From Cognatishimia sp. 1_MG-2023 (GTDB taxonomy: Bacteria > Pseudomonadota > Alphaproteobacteria > Rhodobacterales > Rhodobacteraceae), in assembly GCF_030548175.1 (NCBI RefSeq), contig NZ_JAUORX010000003.1:391867-455866 (forward strand): DNA of 64,000 nucleotides. The letters run 5' to 3'. Shown piece after piece: positions 17,939-27,120 of this stretch. The notes below the pieces were generated by a model. That model saw only the letters and a list, made by a program, of their open reading frames with translations, was not told the DNA's origin and did no database searches. How positions within the stretch are numbered: the first letter of the stretch is position 1; each line of letters starts with the position of its first letter. Position numbers and translations under genes: made by a program.

Positions 17939-18901
17939 ATGGAAATTTTTCTTTTATTGGGTGTATTTGCCCTGGGATCGTTTATCTACACACAATTGGA
18001 TGACGATGAAGACAGTAGCGCTCCAGAGGTTGAAGAGCCGGAAATTACACCTGATTTGCCAGGTGATCCGAGCGATCCTGAAGAGCCAGAAGACGAGTTT
18101 TCGTTTGATGATACCATTGTCGGTACAGATCTAGCTGATACGTTGGTTGGTACACCGTTGGACGAGATTATCGACGGAGGTAATGGCGCAGATACCATTA
18201 ATGGTAGCGGCGGGCACGACGGTATTCTTGGCGGTTCAGGCGCAGATGTGATTGATGGCGACAGCGGTCACGACATTATCATTGGCGAATCTGGGAACGA
18301 CACAATTGACGGCGCTGGTGGCAACGATTTGATCACTGGTTCGTCGGGTGACGATGAAGTTGATGGCAACGAAGGCAATGACTTTGTGCTTGGCGGTAGC
18401 GGTGATGACAATGTGCACGGCGGTGAAGGTAATGACATCCTAGATGGTGAAACTGGATCCGATACAATCCGCGGTGGTGCAGGTGACGATCTGATTATCG
18501 GCTATTTTGAAGATGATCAGGAGGCATTTGATGCTATGGCGCCTGATGAAACTGATGCGGATACGATCCGTGGTGGTACTGGTGATGACTTCATCCTACT
18601 TGGCAGCGGCGATAAAGCGTTGGGCGAAGAAGGGGCGGATGAGTTCCGGACTGGTATTTGGGTGAACGGTACGGATGTACCGGTGATCAAAGACTATGAC
18701 GACAGTGAAGACGTTATCAGCGTTGTAGCGCCAGAGGATGCGCCCGGTGTTGTGACGATCGCCGAAGCGTCTACTGCTGGCGATGCGCAAGTCTTTGTGG
18801 ATGGTGTGATGGTGGCGCTTGTTAAGGATGCCTTTGGCACGCTTGAAGCGGCTGACGTCAACGTTGTTGTTGAGTATACGCCTTTGGAAGCGACTGCTTA
18901 A
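17939..18901 (+). CDS. Membrane-anchored RTX-type calcium-binding repeat protein
   Basis: A very acidic 320-residue protein. Residues 1-20 form a hydrophobic anchor or signal (MEIFLLLGVFALGSFIYTQL), residues 21-55 an Asp/Glu/Pro-rich linker, and about 60-165 a run of roughly twelve GGxGxDxxx nonapeptides such as GGNGADTIN and GGEGNDILD that should fold into a calcium-binding beta roll. A further repeat block lies around 200-225 and a C-terminal beta-rich domain follows. RTX proteins are normally exported by a type I system from a C-terminal signal; no such system is in this window, and an N-terminal anchor is unusual. Function is unknown. Confidence 0.85.
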   Translation: MEIFLLLGVFALGSFIYTQLDDDEDSSAPEVEEPEITPDLPGDPSDPEEPEDEFSFDDTIVGTDLADTLVGTPLDEIIDGGNGADTINGSGGHDGILGGSGADVIDGDSGHDIIIGESGNDTIDGAGGNDLITGSSGDDEVDGNEGNDFVLGGSGDDNVHGGEGNDILDGETGSDTIRGGAGDDLIIGYFEDDQEAFDAMAPDETDADTIRGGTGDDFILLGSGDKALGEEGADEFRTGIWVNGTDVPVIKDYDDSEDVISVVAPEDAPGVVTIAEASTAGDAQVFVDGVMVALVKDAFGTLEAADVNVVVEYTPLEATA

Positions 18902-18923
18902 TAAAAGTCCGAAAAGTGTAAGG

Positions 18924-18959
18924 TATCGCGGTCAACTTTGTTGGTCGCGATATTATTTT
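18924..18959 (+). terminator. Terminator after the RTX-repeat gene
   Basis: Stem TATCGCG/CGCGATA with an inner CAAC/GTTG pairing is followed by TTATTTT. It begins 22 bases after the stop codon. Confidence 0.7.
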
Positions 18960-18996
18960 GTTCTGTTTGTGTGGTTCGTCTGGCGATGAGTTATCG

Positions 18997-19248
18997 CTAT
19001 TTGGACGATTTTAGCCGGGCAGAACGGCCGCCTCTGCGCTGTTTTAGGCGTGAGGCGCGCGTTGGTAAGTCCGTCATGATTTCGGCACGCTCTTCGTTTG
19101 GCATTTTGGACCAGCGCGAGATTTCTTCTATGGTTCTGAAGCAACCTGTACAGATACGTTCCTTTGGGTGGACGACGCAGATGTTGATGCAGGGGCTTTC
19201 GATCTCTGCACGTTTCCAGACAGGTGGATTGGTTTCGTTGTTCACCAT
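18997..19248 (-). CDS. DUF1289 domain protein
   Basis: An 83-residue protein with the four-Cys pattern ESPCINICV and ICTGCFRTIEEI typical of DUF1289, probably a small metal-binding module. The tail is strongly basic (KQRRGGRSARLK). The ATG at 19248 follows GGAAG; the open frame extends upstream into ruvX without support. It is the last gene of a ccmI-ruvX-DUF1289 run with gaps of two and seven bases. Function is unknown. Confidence 0.85.
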   Translation of the reverse strand: MVNNETNPPVWKRAEIESPCINICVVHPKERICTGCFRTIEEISRWSKMPNEERAEIMTDLPTRASRLKQRRGGRSARLKSSK

Positions 19249-19255
19249 AGCTTCC

Positions 19256-19738
19256 TTATGCGCGCCGTAAGTGTGCCAGCCGGTCAAGCACACCCTGCAA
19301 GATATAGCTCGCCGCGACATGGTCAATGACCTCTGCACGACGTTTGCGGCTGGTGTCGGCCTCTAGCAAGGCGCGTTCTGCAGCGACGGTAGAAAGGCGT
19401 TCGTCCCAATATATAATTGGCAGAGGGGTTAATTTCGCCATGTTGCGGGCAAAGGCACGGGTTGATTGTGCACGGGGGCCTTCGCTGCCATCCATGTTAA
19501 GGGGCAGGCCAAGGACAATAGCGCCAACGTTACGTTCCGCGATAATTTCCAGCAAGCGGGCGGCATCAACACCGAACTTTTTCCGTTTGACAGTTTCCAA
19601 TGGTGTTGCTGCGGATTGCAGCCCATCAGAAACGGCGACTCCAATTGTTTTGGTGCCCAAATCCAAGCCAATAAGTGCTTGCATCTGCGGAATTGAACCG
19701 ACGTTTTCTTCAATATTGTCAATAAGGTTGTCGGTCAT
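19256..19738 (-). CDS. ruvX: Holliday-junction resolvase-like protein RuvX/YqgF
   Basis: A 160-residue RNase H-fold protein, implicated in processing of the 5' end of 16S rRNA precursor and formerly annotated as a putative Holliday-junction resolvase. The motifs [16 protein letters not shown] (first catalytic Asp), [10 protein letters not shown] and [13 protein letters not shown] are visible, with [12 protein letters not shown] near the end. The ATG at 19738 lies two bases after the ccmI stop, indicating coupled translation; longer in-frame starts are inside ccmI. Confidence 0.93.
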   Translation of the reverse strand: MTDNLIDNIEENVGSIPQMQALIGLDLGTKTIGVAVSDGLQSAATPLETVKRKKFGVDAARLLEIIAERNVGAIVLGLPLNMDGSEGPRAQSTRAFARNMAKLTPLPIIYWDERLSTVAAERALLEADTSRKRRAEVIDHVAASYILQGVLDRLAHLRRA

Positions 19739-19740
19739 TG

Positions 19741-20949
19741 TTAAAGTCCAGCTTGTGTGGCGGCGGCTTGTACGGTGGCAAGGGCCTGTGGGTTGTCGGC
19801 AAAGACAGTTTGCGCCTCTGTCCAGATGGTGCGGCTGCGTTCTGTTTCGCCTAATACGGCATAGGCCGATATGAGTTGCGCCCATTCAGCTGGGGTGCCG
19901 CCCTCTGTTGCGAGACGGTCAGATAGGCTGGCCACCATGGATTGAATCATAGCGGCGCGATCTTCTGGGCTTAGCTCTTCGGCGGCTTGGATGTCGTCGG
20001 CAGAGGGGCCGCGCGGTGCAGGGGCTGTGTAGTTGACGCCAGCAATCCAAGCGAGGTCATCAATGCGCGCGCGAATGGGGGGGATCCACGGGGCGGCTTC
20101 TGGACCTTCTTCAAGCAGGTCACGCCAAACGCGGAAGGTCATATCGGGGCGTCCATTTTGGGTAAGCATCAGGCCCATGTAGTAACGGGCAAAACCGTCA
20201 TTGGGATCGCGAGCCATGGCTTCGCGTAAGGCAATGTCAGCCTCGGGAGAGATATACCCCTGAGCGGCTCGGATCATCAGATCAGCAAGCTGCGTAAAAT
20301 CGTTGCCACGAACGGCGTCACCCTTAAGGGAGATTACCTTTTCCTGTGCTTCGTATGCGGCGCGAAAATTGCCAAGGGTGGCTTCGTTACGTGCCAGTAG
20401 TTCTTGGCCACGTAGATCGTTTGGGTTTTCTTGAACTTTGATCCGTAGCTCTTTGATTAGGTTTGAAAAATTCTCATCGACGGTTCGCTCTTTTAATGCA
20501 GGGAGCTGGGCCTCGCGTGTGGCCTGTGATGGGCGGGAGGCCAGTAAATTCTGGGCGGCTGCAAACCGGTCTTGAAGCGGTTGATCTTCGTAGCTTGGGG
20601 CACCGATTTGGCTGTAGATGCCGATGGTGCCAAGCAGCAGAAATGCAAAACAGGCAGCAGCCATGGTTTTGCCTAAACCCTTGGGTTGTCCGCCATCTGT
20701 ACTGCCTTTTTTCAATTGGGCGTCAGCAGTCAAGATGCGCCGCGATATTTCAATACGCGCACGTTCTGCATCTGTTTCGGGGAGAACGCCGCGGGTAAGG
20801 TCGCGATCAACTTCTTTGAGCTGGTCACGGTACACTTGCAAATCATATGCCGCAGGTGGCACGCTATTTGCACCGCCACGCAACATAGTCACGCCCAGAA
20901 ACGTCCCAACGATGGCGGCCAAAAGCCCTGCGATGATCCAGAACAGCAT
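19741..20949 (-). CDS. ccmI: Cytochrome c biogenesis protein CcmI
   Basis: Membrane-bound apocytochrome c chaperone of the system I maturation pathway. The 402-residue sequence has an N-terminal membrane helix (1-22), a cytoplasmic coiled segment ([17 protein letters not shown]), a second helix near residues 93-113 and a periplasmic tetratricopeptide-like domain containing [12 protein letters not shown]. The other maturation genes in this window (ccmABCDG) are 27 kb away, so the pathway is split; ccmF and ccmH are not in the window. Confidence 0.92.
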   Translation of the reverse strand: MLFWIIAGLLAAIVGTFLGVTMLRGGANSVPPAAYDLQVYRDQLKEVDRDLTRGVLPETDAERARIEISRRILTADAQLKKGSTDGGQPKGLGKTMAAACFAFLLLGTIGIYSQIGAPSYEDQPLQDRFAAAQNLLASRPSQATREAQLPALKERTVDENFSNLIKELRIKVQENPNDLRGQELLARNEATLGNFRAAYEAQEKVISLKGDAVRGNDFTQLADLMIRAAQGYISPEADIALREAMARDPNDGFARYYMGLMLTQNGRPDMTFRVWRDLLEEGPEAAPWIPPIRARIDDLAWIAGVNYTAPAPRGPSADDIQAAEELSPEDRAAMIQSMVASLSDRLATEGGTPAEWAQLISAYAVLGETERSRTIWTEAQTVFADNPQALATVQAAATQAGL

Positions 20950-21120
20950 CCTGTCCTCCTTTTCGTATGCGTTTGATGTAGCGCTATGTGCGGCGGCAAG
21001 AAAGGGCGAAACGTTTTTGTGACTGCATGTCGCAACTGACGATCAAACAGCCGGTTTGAACAAGGCTGAATTCTGGGAATTTGGCCAGATGGGCGGACAA
21101 GACATAGAATGGATATGCAT

Positions 21121-22368
21121 ATGCGCCGCTATTCCGCCTTTGCCATTGCCCGCGAGGCCCTCCGCTTTCACAGCGGATGGGAACGGGCGTGGCGTTCTCC
21201 GAATCCGAAAAAATCCTATGATGTCATTATTGTAGGGGCTGGGGGGCATGGTTTGGCGACGGCCTATTATCTGGGTAAGAACTTTGGCATTACCAATGTG
21301 GCGATCCTTGAAAAAGGGTGGCTTGGTGGGGGTAACACCGGACGTAATACAACAATTATCCGGTCGAACTATTTACAAGACAGCTCTGCGGCTTTGTACG
21401 AAAAAGCGCGATCCTTGTACGAGACACTGTCGCAGGATCTGAACTACAATATCATGTTTTCTCCACGTGGTGTGATGATGCTTGCGCAGACCGAACATGA
21501 AGTGCGCGGGTATCAACGCACGGCGCAGGCCAATGCTTTGCAGGGTGTGAAAACAGAGTTTATCAGCCCGCAGCGTGTCAAAGAGCTTTGCCCGATCATG
21601 AACATTGACGGGCCGCGCTATCCGGTGCTTGGGGCATTGCTGCAAGAGCGCGGCGGAACCGCGCGTCATGATGCGGTGGCTTGGGGCTATGCGCGGGCCT
21701 GTTCCGATATGGGTATGGATATTATTCAGCAATGCGAAGTGGTTGGCGTGCGGTCGGCGGGTGGCGTCGTGACAGGGGTAGATACGACCAAAGGCGCGAT
21801 CGATTGTAAGAAACTGGGATTGGTGGTCGCCGGGAACTCTGGTGCTTTGGCTGGCATGGCAGGTTTCAGATTGCCGATGGAAAGCGTGGCGCTGCAGGCT
21901 TTGGTGTCTGAACCGATCAAGCCATGCATGGATGTCGTCGTGATGGCCAACACCGTTCATGGCTACCTAAGCCAGTCCGATAAAGGCGAGATGGTGATTG
22001 GTGGCGGAACGGATGGCTTCAACAACTACACCCAACGCGGATCCTTTCATCACGTCGAAGAAACCGTGCGGGCTTTGGTGGAAACCTTCCCAATGTTGTC
22101 ACGGCTGAAAATGCTGCGTCAGTGGGGCGGCATTGTGGATGTAACCGGGGATCGTTCACCGATCATTGGTAAAACACCACTGGGCAACTGTTTTATCAAC
22201 GCAGGCTGGGGCACGGGCGGCTTTAAGGCCATTCCGGGCGGCGGCTGGGCTACGGCTGAATTGATCGCCAAGGGTGAACCGGGCGCGCTGTCTGCTGAAT
22301 TTGGCATGGAACGCTTTATCGAAGGTCGGTTCATTGATGAAAGCGTGGCCGCTGGCGTGGCGCATTAG
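21121..22368 (+). CDS. soxB: Sarcosine oxidase beta subunit, heterotetrameric
   Basis: Catalytic flavoprotein subunit that oxidises sarcosine to glycine, producing hydrogen peroxide and methylene-tetrahydrofolate with its partners. The FAD-binding motif VIIVGAGGHGLATAYYL is near residue 38, and GGTARHDAVAWG carries the His expected to hold FMN covalently. ATGs at 21109, 21115 and 21121 are all in frame; the family usually begins MRRYSAFAIAREAL, which is 21121. It opens the soxB-soxD-soxA-soxG operon. Confidence 0.96.
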   Translation: MRRYSAFAIAREALRFHSGWERAWRSPNPKKSYDVIIVGAGGHGLATAYYLGKNFGITNVAILEKGWLGGGNTGRNTTIIRSNYLQDSSAALYEKARSLYETLSQDLNYNIMFSPRGVMMLAQTEHEVRGYQRTAQANALQGVKTEFISPQRVKELCPIMNIDGPRYPVLGALLQERGGTARHDAVAWGYARACSDMGMDIIQQCEVVGVRSAGGVVTGVDTTKGAIDCKKLGLVVAGNSGALAGMAGFRLPMESVALQALVSEPIKPCMDVVVMANTVHGYLSQSDKGEMVIGGGTDGFNNYTQRGSFHHVEETVRALVETFPMLSRLKMLRQWGGIVDVTGDRSPIIGKTPLGNCFINAGWGTGGFKAIPGGGWATAELIAKGEPGALSAEFGMERFIEGRFIDESVAAGVAH

Positions 22369-22379
22369 GGAGCTAAGAG

Positions 22380-22706
22380 ATGTTATTACTGAATTGCCCC
22401 TATTGCGGCGTATCTGCGGAAGAAACGGAATTTCACGCCGAGGGCGAGGCGCATTTGAAACGCTTTGGTCCGGGGTCCGAGGATCAGGATTTTGAGAGCT
22501 ACTTGTTCATGCGCAAAAATCCGAAGGGTGTGCATTTTGAACGGTGGCGGCATGCGAATGGCTGTGGAAAGTATTTCCTGGCCGCGCGATGCACGATGAC
22601 CTTGGAAATCTTTGGCACCTATTCGGCGCAAACGCACGAGCCGCCGAAACACGTTCAAGACGCCATTCGCGCCAAGCGGCCCACGTGGGAATGGGGGGCG
22701 TCATGA
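22380..22706 (+). CDS. soxD: Sarcosine oxidase delta subunit
   Basis: A 108-residue zinc-binding subunit. The ligands are probably CPYC (residues 6-9), and the His and Cys of RWRHANGCGKYF. It lies 11 bases after soxB with GGGAG before the ATG. Its last codons abut an interspersed repeat that fills most of the gap before soxA. Confidence 0.95.
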   Translation: MLLLNCPYCGVSAEETEFHAEGEAHLKRFGPGSEDQDFESYLFMRKNPKGVHFERWRHANGCGKYFLAARCTMTLEIFGTYSAQTHEPPKHVQDAIRAKRPTWEWGAS

Positions 22707-22746
22707 TCTTCATCTTTCCCAAAATACTCCCGCCGGAGGCTCCGGC
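22703..22746 (+). repeat. Interspersed AATACTCC element, copy 1 (inside sox operon)
   Basis: The segment TCATCTTTCCCAAAATACTC and its flanks (22708-22730) are identical over 23 bases to the reverse complement of 63874-63896. It is followed by a short hairpin GCCGG/CCGGC (22732-22746). It lies in the 67-base gap between soxD and soxA. Confidence 0.75.
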
Positions 22747-22773
22747 AGCTCAATATACGCAGGAGCCCAAGAT

Positions 22774-25700
22774 ATGAGCACAAGACTTGCCAAAGGCGGC
22801 CGCCTGATCAATCGCGGCAAATCGGTTGAGTTTTCTTTTAATGGTCAACGTTTTAAAGGCTTTCAAGGGGATACCCTTGCGGCTGCGTTGTTGGCCAATG
22901 ATCAGATGTTGATGGGCCGTTCGTTTAAATACCACCGTCCACGTGGCGTGATTGCCAGCGGTGCTGAAGAGCCGAATGCCTTGGTTAATCTGGGCGAAGG
23001 TGGATCATTTGAGCCAAACCAACGCGCCACAACGACTGAGGTGTTCAATGGGCTGACGGCGACGTCGCAGAACCATTGGCCAAGCTTGGAATTTGACGTG
23101 GGTGTTGTGAACAATGCCGTGGCGCGGTTTTTGCCTGCAGGGTTCTATTACAAGACTTTCATTCATCCGCGTGCTGCGTGGAAACATGTGTTTGAACCGA
23201 TTGTGCGCCAGTCGGCGGGTCTTGGCAAAGCACCAAAGGATCGGGACGCGGATACCTATGAGCATTTTTATGCTTTTGTGGACGTTGTTGTTGTCGGTGG
23301 TGGCATTGCCGGATTGCAGGCCGCAAAGGCGGCGGCACTTGGTGGGGCCAAGGTTTTGGTCATGGAGCAGACGGCCCATTGGGGCGGTCGTGCACCGGTT
23401 GATGGTGGCACGGTTGATGGGGTCGCTGTTGCTGATCACATTACGTCGTTGCTGAATGACCTAAAGGCCATGAAAAACGTAACCCTTCGCAATCGCACGA
23501 TGGGTGCTGGTGTTTATGATCATGGCTATGTTCTGGGATATGAACGCCTGACAGATCACGCGCCAAAAGCCGCTGGACCACGGCATCGACTGTGGCGCGT
23601 GCGTGCGGGACAGATCATCACGGCGACGGGTGCGATCGAGCGGCCTTTGTCCTTTGCGGGCAACGACATACCAGGTGTGATGCTGGCGAGTGCGTTACGG
23701 GATTACGCGGTGGACTACGGTGTTTCGGCTGGTGACCGCACTGTTGTTGTCACCAACAATGATGATGCCTATCGCACGGCCATTGTTTTGAAACAGGCCG
23801 GATTAGATGTTCCTGTGATCTTGGATGCGCGAGCCGGAGGCGGTGGCGCCTTGGCGGACGAGGCGCGCGCGCTTGGCATTCGTGTGGAGAACGGTAAGGC
23901 CATTGCCAAGGTTAAGGGCGGCAAGCGTGTGACGGGCGTTGCGATTTGTGCGCAGGCTGGTGAAGGCGCTGCTCTAGAAGAGATTGCTTGTGATGCGGTG
24001 GCGATGTCTGGCGGGTGGTCGCCGGTGGTGCATCTGTGGTCGCATTGTGGTGGCAAGTTGAATTGGGACGACGCAGGCGCAATGTTTATGCCGGATACGA
24101 CCCGTCCGCCGACCAATCAGAATGGCGATGGTTTTGTGATCCCAGCGGGATCGGCGAATGGGCCGATGATGTTGGATGGTGTCATTGCCGATGCTGTGGC
24201 GGCTGGAATGGCAGCGGCAGAGGCTGTTGGCAAACCTGCGGCTGGCGTCGAGGTTCCAAAGGCTGAAAGCGAAGCGGAAGCGGCGTTAGAGCCGGTTTGG
24301 CTAATGCCGCAGGGCGCGGGTGCCAAACTGCGAGCGAAAGCGTGGTTGGATTATCAGAACGACGTTAAGGTCTCTGACGTGCGGCTGGCGGCGCAAGAGG
24401 GCTACGAAAGTGTCGAACATACCAAGCGATATACCACGCTTGGCATGGCGACGGATCAAGGGAAGCTAAGCAATATCAATGGTCTGGCGACGTTGGCTGG
24501 GCAGTTGAATGCGCCTATTCCTGCGGTTGGTACAACGACCTTCCGTCCGCCATATACGCCAATTTCAATGGGGGCGATTGCGGGTGAGGCGCGGGATGCG
24601 ATGTTCCAGCCTGTGCGGCAAACGCCGATCCAGCCGTGGCATGACGCGAACGGTGCAGTCTATGAACCGGTTGGACAATGGCGGCGTCCGTATTGCTTTG
24701 CGCGTGGGGATGAGACTCGCGGGGCGGCTGTTAAGCGTGAGATTTTGCAAACACGGCAATCGCTGGGGATGCTGGATGCGTCCACTTTGGGCAAGCTGAT
24801 TGTCAAAGGGCCGGATGCGGGCAAGTTCCTTGATCTGCTTTACACCAACATGATGAGCACGCTGAAGGTTGGGAAATGTCGTTATGGTCTGATGTGTAAC
24901 GAGAATGGGTTCTTGATCGACGATGGCGTTGTCGCGCGCATTGATGAAGAAACCTTCCTTTGCCACACAACAACCGGCGGTGCTGAGCGCATTCATGGTT
25001 GGATGGAAGATTGGCTGCAGTGCGAATGGTGGGACATGAAGGTCTATGTGGCCAATGTCACCGAACAATACGCGCAGATCGCTGTGGTTGGTCCGAATGC
25101 CCGTAATGTGTTGGAAAAACTGGGTGGCATGGATGTCTCGGCAGAGGGCTTGCCATTCATGGAATGGCGCGATGGCACCTTGGGTGGGTTTGATGTGCGG
25201 GCTTATCGGATCTCATTCTCTGGTGAGCTGTCTTACGAGATTGCGGTGCCTGCAGGGCAGGGCTTGGCGCTTTGGCACGCGTTGTTGGACGCGGGCGAAG
25301 AGTTTGGCGTTATGCCGTATGGCACCGAAGCGTTGCATGTGATGCGGGCCGAGAAGGGCTTTATCATGATTGGGGATGAGACCGATGGCACGGTCATTCC
25401 GCAAGATTTAAACATGCAGTGGGCTATTTCTAAGAAAAAGGCTGACTTCCTTGGAAAGCGTGCATTTGAGCGACCTGCCATGGTTAGCGCAGATCGTTGG
25501 AAGCTGGTGGGACTTGAGACCTTGGATAAGTCGGTGCTGCCGGATGGGGCGTATGTACCTGCGGCGGGCTCCAACGCAAATGGGCAGCGGAATGTGCAGG
25601 GGCGCGTGACCTCTACCTATTATTCGCCGACCCTGGATCGGGGTATCGCCATGGCGCTGGTGCACTATGGACCGGAACGGATGGGCGAGTTGATTGAGGT

Positions 25701-25785
25701 CGCGCAGATCGACGGCCCAGCGATTAAAGCGCGGATTGTTGATCCGGTGTTTTATGACAAGGACGGGGAGAAGCAGAATGTCTGA
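22774..25785 (+). CDS. soxA: Sarcosine oxidase alpha subunit, heterotetrameric
   Basis: The large 1003-residue subunit. The N-terminal part resembles a 2Fe-2S-type small domain without obvious cluster cysteines (FQGDTLAAALLAND), then an NAD-binding Rossmann domain with VVVVGGGIAGLQAAKAA near residue 170, and a C-terminal aminomethyltransferase (GcvT-like) domain from about residue 620 that transfers the one-carbon unit to tetrahydrofolate (MRAEKGFIMIGDETDGT). The ATG at 22774 follows AGGAGCCC. Its end overlaps soxG by 8 bases. Confidence 0.96.
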   Translation: MSTRLAKGGRLINRGKSVEFSFNGQRFKGFQGDTLAAALLANDQMLMGRSFKYHRPRGVIASGAEEPNALVNLGEGGSFEPNQRATTTEVFNGLTATSQNHWPSLEFDVGVVNNAVARFLPAGFYYKTFIHPRAAWKHVFEPIVRQSAGLGKAPKDRDADTYEHFYAFVDVVVVGGGIAGLQAAKAAALGGAKVLVMEQTAHWGGRAPVDGGTVDGVAVADHITSLLNDLKAMKNVTLRNRTMGAGVYDHGYVLGYERLTDHAPKAAGPRHRLWRVRAGQIITATGAIERPLSFAGNDIPGVMLASALRDYAVDYGVSAGDRTVVVTNNDDAYRTAIVLKQAGLDVPVILDARAGGGGALADEARALGIRVENGKAIAKVKGGKRVTGVAICAQAGEGAALEEIACDAVAMSGGWSPVVHLWSHCGGKLNWDDAGAMFMPDTTRPPTNQNGDGFVIPAGSANGPMMLDGVIADAVAAGMAAAEAVGKPAAGVEVPKAESEAEAALEPVWLMPQGAGAKLRAKAWLDYQNDVKVSDVRLAAQEGYESVEHTKRYTTLGMATDQGKLSNINGLATLAGQLNAPIPAVGTTTFRPPYTPISMGAIAGEARDAMFQPVRQTPIQPWHDANGAVYEPVGQWRRPYCFARGDETRGAAVKREILQTRQSLGMLDASTLGKLIVKGPDAGKFLDLLYTNMMSTLKVGKCRYGLMCNENGFLIDDGVVARIDEETFLCHTTTGGAERIHGWMEDWLQCEWWDMKVYVANVTEQYAQIAVVGPNARNVLEKLGGMDVSAEGLPFMEWRDGTLGGFDVRAYRISFSGELSYEIAVPAGQGLALWHALLDAGEEFGVMPYGTEALHVMRAEKGFIMIGDETDGTVIPQDLNMQWAISKKKADFLGKRAFERPAMVSADRWKLVGLETLDKSVLPDGAYVPAAGSNANGQRNVQGRVTSTYYSPTLDRGIAMALVHYGPERMGELIEVAQIDGPAIKARIVDPVFYDKDGEKQNV

Positions 25786-26329
25786 ACTTTTGCAGTTTAA
25801 CGGCCTTGTTCGCGTTGAAGAACAACCCGCTGGTGGAATGATCGCTATCCGCGGTGATTTGACTGATGCTTCTATGAGGGCCGCGTTGGCAGCGATTGGG
25901 CTAGCGGTGCCTGACGTGCGTAAGGTTGCATTTGGCGACAATCGGTCCGTGGCTTGGATGTCGCCGGATGAATTGCTGGTATTCATGCCAAAGGGCGATG
26001 TTGCGGCGAGCTTGGCCACTTTAACAGAAGCATTGGCTGGCGTTCATTCGCTGGTTCAGGATGTGTCGGACATGCGTGCACGGTTTAAGGTAAGTGGTGC
26101 GCAGGTACGGGATGTTTTGGGTAAAGTCATGCCCGTGGATTTTGCCACTGACGGCTTTGCCGCGGGTGACATCCGTCGCACGCGTTTAGCGCAAGTTCCA
26201 GCAGCGATTTGGATGTCGGAAGACGGCACCGTGGATGTGATTTGTTTCCGATCCGTTGCGCGGTATGCTTTTGATGTGCTCAAAAGTTCCGCGAATTCCG
26301 ATAGTGCGGTAGCCTATTATTCTATGTGA
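25778..26329 (+). CDS. soxG: Sarcosine oxidase gamma subunit
   Basis: A 183-residue subunit with a GcvT-like fold (RSVAWMSPDELLVF, then VSDMRARFKVSG). The start overlaps the end of soxA by 8 bases and follows GGGGAG. It closes the soxBDAG operon, which in roseobacters serves glycine betaine and sarcosine catabolism; the upstream betaine demethylation genes are not in the window. Confidence 0.94.
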   Translation: MSELLQFNGLVRVEEQPAGGMIAIRGDLTDASMRAALAAIGLAVPDVRKVAFGDNRSVAWMSPDELLVFMPKGDVAASLATLTEALAGVHSLVQDVSDMRARFKVSGAQVRDVLGKVMPVDFATDGFAAGDIRRTRLAQVPAAIWMSEDGTVDVICFRSVARYAFDVLKSSANSDSAVAYYSM

Positions 26330-26354
26330 AACTTAGGTTTTTGTGGGCTTTGCC

Positions 26355-26384
26355 CTTGACCTTAGGGTGTAAAAACTCCCATCT
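26355..26384 (+). promoter_or_regulatory. Heat-shock-like promoter candidate for sodB
   Basis: CTTGACC (26355-26361) and CCCATCT (26378-26384), 16 bases apart, resemble the CTTGAA / CCCCATNT pattern of sigma-32-class (RpoH) promoters. It lies about 40 bases before the sodB start. This is a visual match only. Confidence 0.35.
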
Positions 26385-26424
26385 GTGCGACAGAGAGACC
26401 GCACGAACATTTGAGGAGGCCGAC

Positions 26425-27024
26425 ATGGCTTTTGAACTTCCTGATCTTCCTTACGCACATGACGCATTGGCTGCACACGGCATGTCTGCTGAAACGCTGG
26501 AATTCCACCACGATCTGCACCACAACGCTTATGTAACCAATGGTAACGCAGCGATTGCGGGTACTGAGTGGGAGGGCAAGACCCTCGAAGAGATCATTGT
26601 TGGCACCTACAACAAGACGTCTGTTGCGCAAAACGGCATCTTCAACAACATCTCACAGCTTTGGAACCACAACCAATTCTGGGAAATGATGGGCCCTAAC
26701 AAAACTGCAATGCCAGGCGAGCTTGAAAAAGCGATCGTTGAGAGCTTTGGTTCTGTTGACGCGTTCAAAAAAGAATTCTCTGCAGCGGGCGCAGGCCAAT
26801 TCGGGTCTGGCTGGTGCTGGTTGGTTAAAGACACCGATGGTGGCTTGAAAGTTACTAAGACTGAAAACGGTGTTAACCCACTGTGCTTTGGTCAAACAGC
26901 TCTGCTGGGTTGCGATGTTTGGGAGCACTCTTACTACATCGACTTCCGCAACAAACGTCCTGTTTACCTGACCAACTTCTTGGACAACCTGGTAAACTGG
27001 GAAAACGTTGCAGGCCGTCTGTAA
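26425..27024 (+). CDS. sodB: Superoxide dismutase, iron type
   Basis: Converts superoxide to hydrogen peroxide and oxygen in the cytoplasm. The metal ligands are His28 (LEFHHDLHH), His82 (LWNHNQFW), Asp164 and His168 (CDVWEHSYYID). Gln78 next to the second ligand favours the iron type. It is 199 residues, starting at the ATG after GAGGAGG. It follows the sarcosine oxidase operon but has its own candidate promoter and terminator. Confidence 0.95.
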   Translation: MAFELPDLPYAHDALAAHGMSAETLEFHHDLHHNAYVTNGNAAIAGTEWEGKTLEEIIVGTYNKTSVAQNGIFNNISQLWNHNQFWEMMGPNKTAMPGELEKAIVESFGSVDAFKKEFSAAGAGQFGSGWCWLVKDTDGGLKVTKTENGVNPLCFGQTALLGCDVWEHSYYIDFRNKRPVYLTNFLDNLVNWENVAGRL

Positions 27025-27062
27025 TATTGACGCCTGAGCGTTTCGCTCGTTTACGAATTAAG

Positions 27063-27100
27063 AAAGCCCTCAAGCAATGCTTGGGGGCTTTTGTTTTGTT
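27063..27100 (+). terminator. Terminator after sodB
   Basis: A long stem AAAGCCCTCAAGC/GCTTGGGGGCTTT with a 3-nt loop and one G-T pair is followed by TGTTTTGTTT, 38 bases past the stop. Confidence 0.9.
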
Positions 27101-27120
27101 TGGAAGTCACAGTGGCGGGC

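Noticed and set aside
17939..18560. Tandem DNA repeat or CRISPR-like pattern in the RTX gene.
   Set aside because: The periodicity is the 27-base coding of glycine-rich nonapeptides; the units differ at the DNA level and have no spacers.
13954..18901. A Hint protein, flavin reductase, TauE permease and RTX protein as one new toxin or secretion island.
   Set aside because: dusA and other housekeeping genes are interleaved, strands differ, and no exporter, immunity gene or mobility gene is present.
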